A stretch of DNA of 27,256 nt from CAYMLL01 sp964390645 (GTDB taxonomy: Bacteria > Planctomycetota > UBA8108). The first letter of the stretch is position 1. Each line of letters begins with the position of its first letter. The stretch is taken from assembly GCA_964390645.1 (NCBI GenBank), contig CAYMLL010000072.1, positions 1-27,256 of the forward strand. Reading direction: 5' to 3'. A program made the position numbers and the translations under genes. Positions 23,573 to 27,256 of this stretch are shown piece after piece. The notes beneath the pieces were generated by a model. It was not told the origin of the DNA. It made no database searches and saw only the letters and a program-made list of their open reading frames with translations.

Positions 23573-24175
23573 CTATACGCTCTCGGCTCGGACGACCTGA
23601 ACGGTCTCCTTCCCGATGAACGCGATGATCTTCACCTCGGTTCCGGTGGGAATCTCCTCTTCCGTCGTGCTCGCCGAGAGCTCGACCGTTCGACCTTGAA
23701 CCGCAACGGTCACCTTGCCGTGTCCCGCGCCTTCGCCCGGAACGCGAAGATAGACACGTCCGACCGTGCCCACGGCCTTGCGAACGTCCACGTTGCCGTG
23801 CGACTGCAGGCGATACAACATCGACCACAGATACGCGACGATGAAGACGGCGATGAGTCCACACCCGATCGCCATCGCGAGCCCCGGAACAAACGTCAGC
23901 TCGACGTCATCTCCAAGCATGCCGCCGAGGCCGAAGAACGTGAAGAACGCCGTCAGTGTCTTCGTGGAGATCACCTGGAACGCGTGTGCGGTCTCGGCGC
24001 CGCTCGCACCCTCGCCCGAATCGACGTCGAAGTCGCCGGCATCGCCGATGTCCCCCGGATCACCGACATCGAAATCGGCCTCGCCCCCTCCTCCGAAACC
24101 GATGATCAGGAGCAAGAGCTGCAAGCCCAGGAAAGTCCCCCCTGCCACCGCGCAGATCGTGTAGAGCGTCTCCAT
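23573..24175 (-). CDS. NfeD-like membrane protein
   Basis: 200 aa from the ATG at 24175, which has GGAG seven bases upstream; the frame extends to 24211 without support. The first membrane helix (about 7-28, CAVAGGTFLGLQLLLLIIGF) is followed by an unusually acidic, Gly/Asp-rich linker (FDVGDPGDIGDAGDFDVDSG, about 35-57). Two or three more helices follow (TKTLTAFFTFFGLGGML; FVPGLAMAIGCGLIAVFIVA). The C-terminal part (about 130-200) is an OB-fold of the NfeD/YuaF type (VRKAVGTVGRVYLRVPGEGA ... GTEVKIIAFIGKETVQVV). It lacks the long serine-protease domain of NfeD1a proteins, so it belongs to the short NfeD class. Its partner flotillin is encoded 25 bp downstream; the pair is expected to work at the cytoplasmic membrane. 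Confidence 0.9.
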   Translation of the reverse strand: METLYTICAVAGGTFLGLQLLLLIIGFGGGGEADFDVGDPGDIGDAGDFDVDSGEGASGAETAHAFQVISTKTLTAFFTFFGLGGMLGDDVELTFVPGLAMAIGCGLIAVFIVAYLWSMLYRLQSHGNVDVRKAVGTVGRVYLRVPGEGAGHGKVTVAVQGRTVELSASTTEEEIPTGTEVKIIAFIGKETVQVVRAESV

Positions 24176-24332
24176 CGAAGAACTCCAGTCACTCGGATTC
24201 TGGCGAACCACGTCGCGACGCCCGGGTCACGGGGCGCCGCAGCACCCACGCGGGGCTGCAAAACCACCTCGGCGCCGAACGCGCTATCTCGACCGGTGCA
24301 ACTGCCCGGCCCGTCCTCTTCGAAGTCGTCGG

Positions 24333-25643
24333 CTAGCTGAGATCATTCCACGCTTTGTGAAGAGAGTCGAAGACCTCCTCGATCTGCGTCTCCTCGAGAC
24401 AGGAAAACGCCACCCGCACATCGGTGGAGCCGCTGGAGATGACCCCCCCCTGATACTTCTCGAGCAGATGGACCCGGAGAGCCTCCGCGTCGACCCCACC
24501 CTTGAGCTTCACACACATGAAGTAGCCCGAGTTGAAGGGGTAGACATCCCAGGCCTCGGCATACTGAGGACGACGCGCGATCTCGTTCGTACGCTTCGCG
24601 CGCGCGCAAAGAATCTCTCGCTTCTCCTTGCGCTCAACGGCCGTGCTCTCCGCCTCGAGCAGCCGTGCCACCGCGGACTGTGTCGGATTGGGCGAGTTCG
24701 AGATGCCACCGCGAATCGAGCCCATCACCTTCTTCTCGAGCGCGGCATGCACCGCGCCGAGGTCGCCTCCTCCCCCGGCGCCAAAGGACAGGAAGCCGAC
24801 GCGAAACCCCCAGGAGAAGACCTCCTTCGTGGCACCGTCGAGCTTCATGGCCAGCACGTTCTCGTGACTGCCGGCCAGATACCCGAAGATGGACTCCTGC
24901 AGGCAATCGTCGTCGTAAAAGAGACCGAAGTAGGCATCGTCACAGACGATGACCTGCTTCAGACCCTTCTCGGCGGCCGCGACGACGGCCTCGCAGATCC
25001 TCTCCGCGTGCTCCGCCGTCGGGGTATAGCCGGTCGGATTGTTCGGGAAGTTGAGAATGATGACCGCCTTCTCACGCTTACCGGCAACCTCCTCGAGCTT
25101 CGCCGCAAAGCCGGCGGAGTTGAACTCGTCGCCGTCGAAGAGCGGGAAGGTCTCGACCTCGGCACCGAGTCGCACCTTGAAGGTCAGGTTGTAGTTGCCC
25201 CAGTAATGCGCGGGCAGAACGATGAGGTCACCAGGATCGACGAAGAGCTCGCCGGCGACAGCGAGCCCGTGAGTCAAGGCGCTCGTGACGATCGGCGAGC
25301 CGAGGCTCTTTCCCCGCATCGAGGGATTCTCCTCGAGCTGCTTCTCACGCCACAGCCGGCGAAGATCGGGCCGCCCCGCGGTCGGCGCGTACGGAAAGAC
25401 CTCCTGGGGCTCCATGTTGAAGAGCGCACGCACGCTCTTCAGGTGCATCGGAATGCCGTCTTCGGTGGCGATGCCGATCGTCGCGTTGAAACGACTCCCT
25501 TTCTTCTTCGCCTCCTGGCTTTGACTGATGATGCCCCGGGGAAAATACAGCCGCTTTCCCAGGTCCGACAACACGTCGAGAACCGATGGGGCCTCGACTT
25601 GCAACGTGTCGTTGAGCTCTCGAGCGAGTGGAGGAACTGTCAT
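24333..25643 (-). CDS. PLP-dependent aminotransferase, class I/II fold
   Basis: 436 aa. The ATG at 25643 gives MTVPPLARELNDTLQVEAP; the upstream in-frame extension to 25757 contains the likely promoter and is not used. Fold type I features: LNFPNNPTGYTPT (cofactor and substrate Asn202 area), VIVCDDAYFG (Asp235 and Tyr238 for the pyridine ring and phenolic oxygen), Schiff-base Lys273 in GATKEVFSWGFRVG, and the C-terminal Arg in VRVAFSCLEE for the substrate carboxylate. The N-terminal stretch GKRLYFPRGIISQSQEAKKK and RFNATIGIATEDG is shared with a little-studied group of about 430-residue aminotransferases; substrate preference is unknown. It is monocistronic or first gene before nfeD, with a 157-bp spacer. 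Confidence 0.93.
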   Translation of the reverse strand: MTVPPLARELNDTLQVEAPSVLDVLSDLGKRLYFPRGIISQSQEAKKKGSRFNATIGIATEDGIPMHLKSVRALFNMEPQEVFPYAPTAGRPDLRRLWREKQLEENPSMRGKSLGSPIVTSALTHGLAVAGELFVDPGDLIVLPAHYWGNYNLTFKVRLGAEVETFPLFDGDEFNSAGFAAKLEEVAGKREKAVIILNFPNNPTGYTPTAEHAERICEAVVAAAEKGLKQVIVCDDAYFGLFYDDDCLQESIFGYLAGSHENVLAMKLDGATKEVFSWGFRVGFLSFGAGGGGDLGAVHAALEKKVMGSIRGGISNSPNPTQSAVARLLEAESTAVERKEKREILCARAKRTNEIARRPQYAEAWDVYPFNSGYFMCVKLKGGVDAEALRVHLLEKYQGGVISSGSTDVRVAFSCLEETQIEEVFDSLHKAWNDLS

Positions 25644-25813
25644 TCCGGACGAGCCCTGTCTAGCCGGGAACACCGGCAATTGTCGAAGAACAGCTGGAAA
25701 AAGGAACGGTCGGACGGACAGGCGGCGCATTGTACGGGATCCGCCACAGAGCGGCAATCGAGCTGCGGCGAGAATTGACCCTCGGCGTCCACCGGCGGAT
25801 ACTGATACTCCAT
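25640..25813 (-). CDS. Possible 57-aa leader ORF overlapping the aminotransferase start
   Basis: An ORF from the ATG at 25813 (MEYQYPPVDAEGQFSPQLDC ...) ends at 25640, its TGA forming a 4-bp ATGA overlap with the aminotransferase start, as in translationally coupled pairs. It has five Cys, including a CAAC pair. Against it, about a third of its codons end in A or T, unlike the flanking genes, no ribosome-binding site is evident, and a good promoter lies inside it. If the promoter is real the ORF is probably chance. Listed as a weak candidate. Confidence 0.22.
   Translation of the reverse strand: MEYQYPPVDAEGQFSPQLDCRSVADPVQCAACPSDRSFFQLFFDNCRCSRLDRARPE
25729..25757 (-). promoter_or_regulatory. 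Putative sigma-70-type promoter for the aminotransferase
   Basis: On the minus strand: TTGCCG (25757-25752, four of six to TTGACA), 17-bp spacer, TACAAT (25734-25729, five of six to TATAAT). The start point would be near 25722, leaving a leader of about 78 nt before the ATG at 25643. The same TACAAT box is found before surE. Confidence 0.5.
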
Positions 25814-26274
25814 GCCCTTCCGAGGTCTATTTCGCCAGCGCCGATACCGTCCGCTGCGACGGGTCCGCGAGGGTAGCAAGAGCCGGGGCTTCCTGGCTCC
25901 CGACCGCATCGAGACCAACCGAGAGAAGAGGCCCGACCTCGAACCGGCGAACGTCCTCGGCGGTCGGTCGTCGACCGATGTGCCGCCCCGCGCGGTCCTC
26001 AACCAACCCGAGCCGGTGCAGACGCCAGACTCTCCGGGCTCATCACTGCGACAGGGACCGTGCCCTTCGTCTGTTCACGAACCCCGACTTCGACGAGCCT
26101 GGGGCGTGGCCCGAGGAGGCGTACCGGCACCGCGTTCACCACGGAGCACTGCGACGACCCCGAGAAGCGCCGCCTGGACGGGCAACACGACGAGGAGCAT
26201 CCAGCGCCGACGCAAACGTCCCGAGCTGAATCCAAGGCAGCGTCGATAACGATTCCGACGAGAACAGAGACGAG
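25814..26274. other. Intergenic stretch without a recognisable gene
   Basis: About 460 bp between the divergent aminotransferase and TPR/FG-GAP genes. Several frames are open on both strands, as expected at high GC, but none shows a ribosome-binding site, conserved motif or amino-acid composition like that of a normal protein (Arg, Pro and Ser dominate). No RNA gene is apparent. It could hold a decayed gene or the two promoters only. Confidence 0.55.
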
Positions 26275-27256
26275 ATGTCGAAGCGCAAGATCGCCCTTGT
26301 TTCCGTCAGCCTGATCGCGATCGTCGGTGGCGTGGTCGTGTGGGTCAACGACCTCCGGCCTCCCCCGACCGACGAGCCTGCGGCCCTGGACGGCGATCCG
26401 CGGACCGCCGGCACGCGAGCGATGGCGAAGCGACTCGACGCGGTCGCGCACGCCTGGGAAAGCCAGCCCTTCTCCAGCAGCCCGGCGCGCACCTTCCGCG
26501 CCCACCCGCCCGGGTGGNNNNNNNNNNNNNNNNNNNNNNNNNNAGCGCGCGTCGTCCTCGACAAGTGGAAGCGAAGGACTCAAGCTCCACTCGATGCTGG
26601 CTCAGGAGCTGCTGCAGTCGGGAAGGAACCAGGAGGCGCTCGAGACCCTGAACCGGCTCTATCAGGCAATCTCGGCGTCCGGTACCCCCGAACCGGCGAA
26701 GAGGAAGATCCTCGCAGACCTACGCTCCCGGGTGACGATCGCGCTCCTGCGCATGGGCGAGCAGCGGAACTGCGTCGCCCGGCACAATCCCGACTCGTGC
26801 CTCTTCCCGCTGCGTGGTGGCGGTGTTCACCAGGATCCGTCCGCCTCGAGGCGAGCCGTCGAGGTGCTCCGGGAGTCGTTGAGCCTCGATCCCGGTAACC
26901 TGGAGGCCCGGTGGCTCCTCAACCTCGCGTACATGACGATGGGCGACTACCCCCAAGGCGTTCCGGCAGCCTTTCTCGTCGCGCCGAAGACCTTTGCCTC
27001 CGAACACGACCCCGGTCGCTTCGTCGACGTCGCATCGGCGCGCGGAGTCGATGCGGTCGGGCTGGCCGGTGGCTGCTGCGTCGACGACTTCGACGGCGAC
27101 GGTGACCTCGACATCTTCGCGTCGTCCTGGGGACCGCGTGATCAGCTGCGCTACTTCCGACAGGAGGAGAGTGGTCGGTTCATCGACCGCACGAAGGAGG
27201 CGGGGCTCGAGGGGCTCGTCGGCGGCCTCAACCTGAGCCATGCGGACTACGACAAC
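26275..27256 (+). CDS. TPR / FG-GAP (CRTAC1-like) envelope protein, 3' end beyond window, split by gap
   Basis: Start ATG at 26275 (MSKRKIALVSVSLIAIVGG); a signal anchor (about 6-24) leads into a linker with RTAGTRAMAKRLDAVAHAW. After the 26-N gap the gene continues in a different frame: LKLHSMLAQELLQSGRNQEA and LETLNRLYQAI form a TPR-like helix pair. A second one is VEVLRESLSLDPGNLEARWL with LLNLAYMTMGDYPQG. Then comes RFVDVASARGVDAVGLAGGC and the calcium-binding-type FG-GAP/VCBS loop VDDFDGDGDLDIFASSW. A second repeat starts with GGLNLSHADYDN at the window edge. The order TPR, FG-GAP, and probably ASPIC/UnbV beyond the window, matches CRTAC1-family proteins common in Planctomycetota. The frame change results from the gap length, not a proven frameshift. 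Function: surface or periplasmic, otherwise unknown. Confidence 0.85.
26502..26517. repeat. Perfect short inverted repeat at the gap edge
   Basis: CCACCCG (26502-26508) and CGGGTGG (26511-26517) pair perfectly around a two-base spacer, exactly abutting the N-gap. A hairpin or fold-back at the contig end may have caused the break, and the second arm could itself be artefactual. Confidence 0.6.
26518..26543. other. Assembly gap (26 N)
   Basis: The gene reads in frame 1 before the gap and frame 2 after it, so the true gap length should be 1 modulo 3 if both flanks are correct; 26 is not. Confidence 0.95.

Noticed and set aside
24357..25778. 473-aa plus-strand frame opposite the aminotransferase
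   Set aside because: Antisense shadow without domains; the minus strand has complete PLP motifs.
25528..26249. Plus-strand frames (233 and 145 aa) before the TPR/FG-GAP gene
   Set aside because: No ribosome-binding site, Arg/Pro/Ser-biased composition, no recognisable motif, and partial overlap with the aminotransferase antisense.

Overview
The window is high-GC bacterial DNA, dense with genes on both strands, with four N-gaps (514-523, 4512-4521, 14111-14120, 26518-26543). The gene content points to a Planctomycetota-like organism, probably a metagenome-assembled genome. It has a single-haem planctomycete-type cytochrome fused to leucine-rich repeats, a secreted PQQ-type propeller protein carrying a methyltransferase-like insert, a secreted DUF1080 (3-keto-disaccharide hydrolase) protein, an NfeD/flotillin pair, and a TPR/FG-GAP (CRTAC1-like) protein. 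This assignment rests on family recognition by eye and no marker gene confirms it.

Layout. 2-469: 3' end of a gene with ERGGREGR repeats. 835-2265: cytochrome/LRR/beta-sandwich protein. 2301-4287 (-): ABC-2 exporter, ATPase then permease. 4612-7203 (-): HrpB-type helicase. 7327-10050 (+): a tight four-gene ECF nickel/cobalt importer operon (cbiM/nikM, nikL-like, cbiQ, cbiO), every junction a 4-bp ATGA or GTGA overlap. 10073-12207 (-): a PEGA-domain envelope protein translationally coupled to an unusual YidD-TPR-membrane fusion. 12355-15266 (+): one large PQQ-propeller/MTase-like/C-terminal-domain gene split by a gap. 15280-17139 (-): secreted protein ending in a DUF1080 domain. 17230-17916 (-): spermidine-synthase-like enzyme. 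18368-19231 (-): secreted orphan. 19405-19593 (+): 62-aa protein. 19606-20781 (-): RNase D, divergent from surE (20895-21593, +). 21838-24175 (-): nfeD-flotillin operon. 24333-25643 (-): aminotransferase. 26275-end (+): TPR/FG-GAP protein running off the window.

How the genes work together. The clearest functional unit is the metal importer. CbiM would bind Ni2+ or Co2+ through its extreme N-terminus, the NikL-like protein would be the accessory membrane subunit, CbiQ the scaffold and CbiO the ATPase. The exporter pair, the NfeD-flotillin pair and the PEGA/YidD-fusion pair are three further envelope modules. The remaining genes are single housekeeping genes (hrpB, rnd, surE, aminotransferase) or secreted planctomycete-type proteins.

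The most useful observations are these. (1) Two of the gaps are probably false: their flanks look like degraded copies of each other, so about 50-115 bp is duplicated. (2) CbiM must start at an internal GTG to keep its metal-binding N-terminus. (3) The YidD domain carries a lipoprotein signal, which places it on the opposite side of the membrane from canonical YidD. (4) A methyltransferase-like fold sits inside an apparently exported protein. I found no CRISPR array, tRNA, rRNA, insertion sequence or phage gene, and no convincing wholly new defence or metabolic system.
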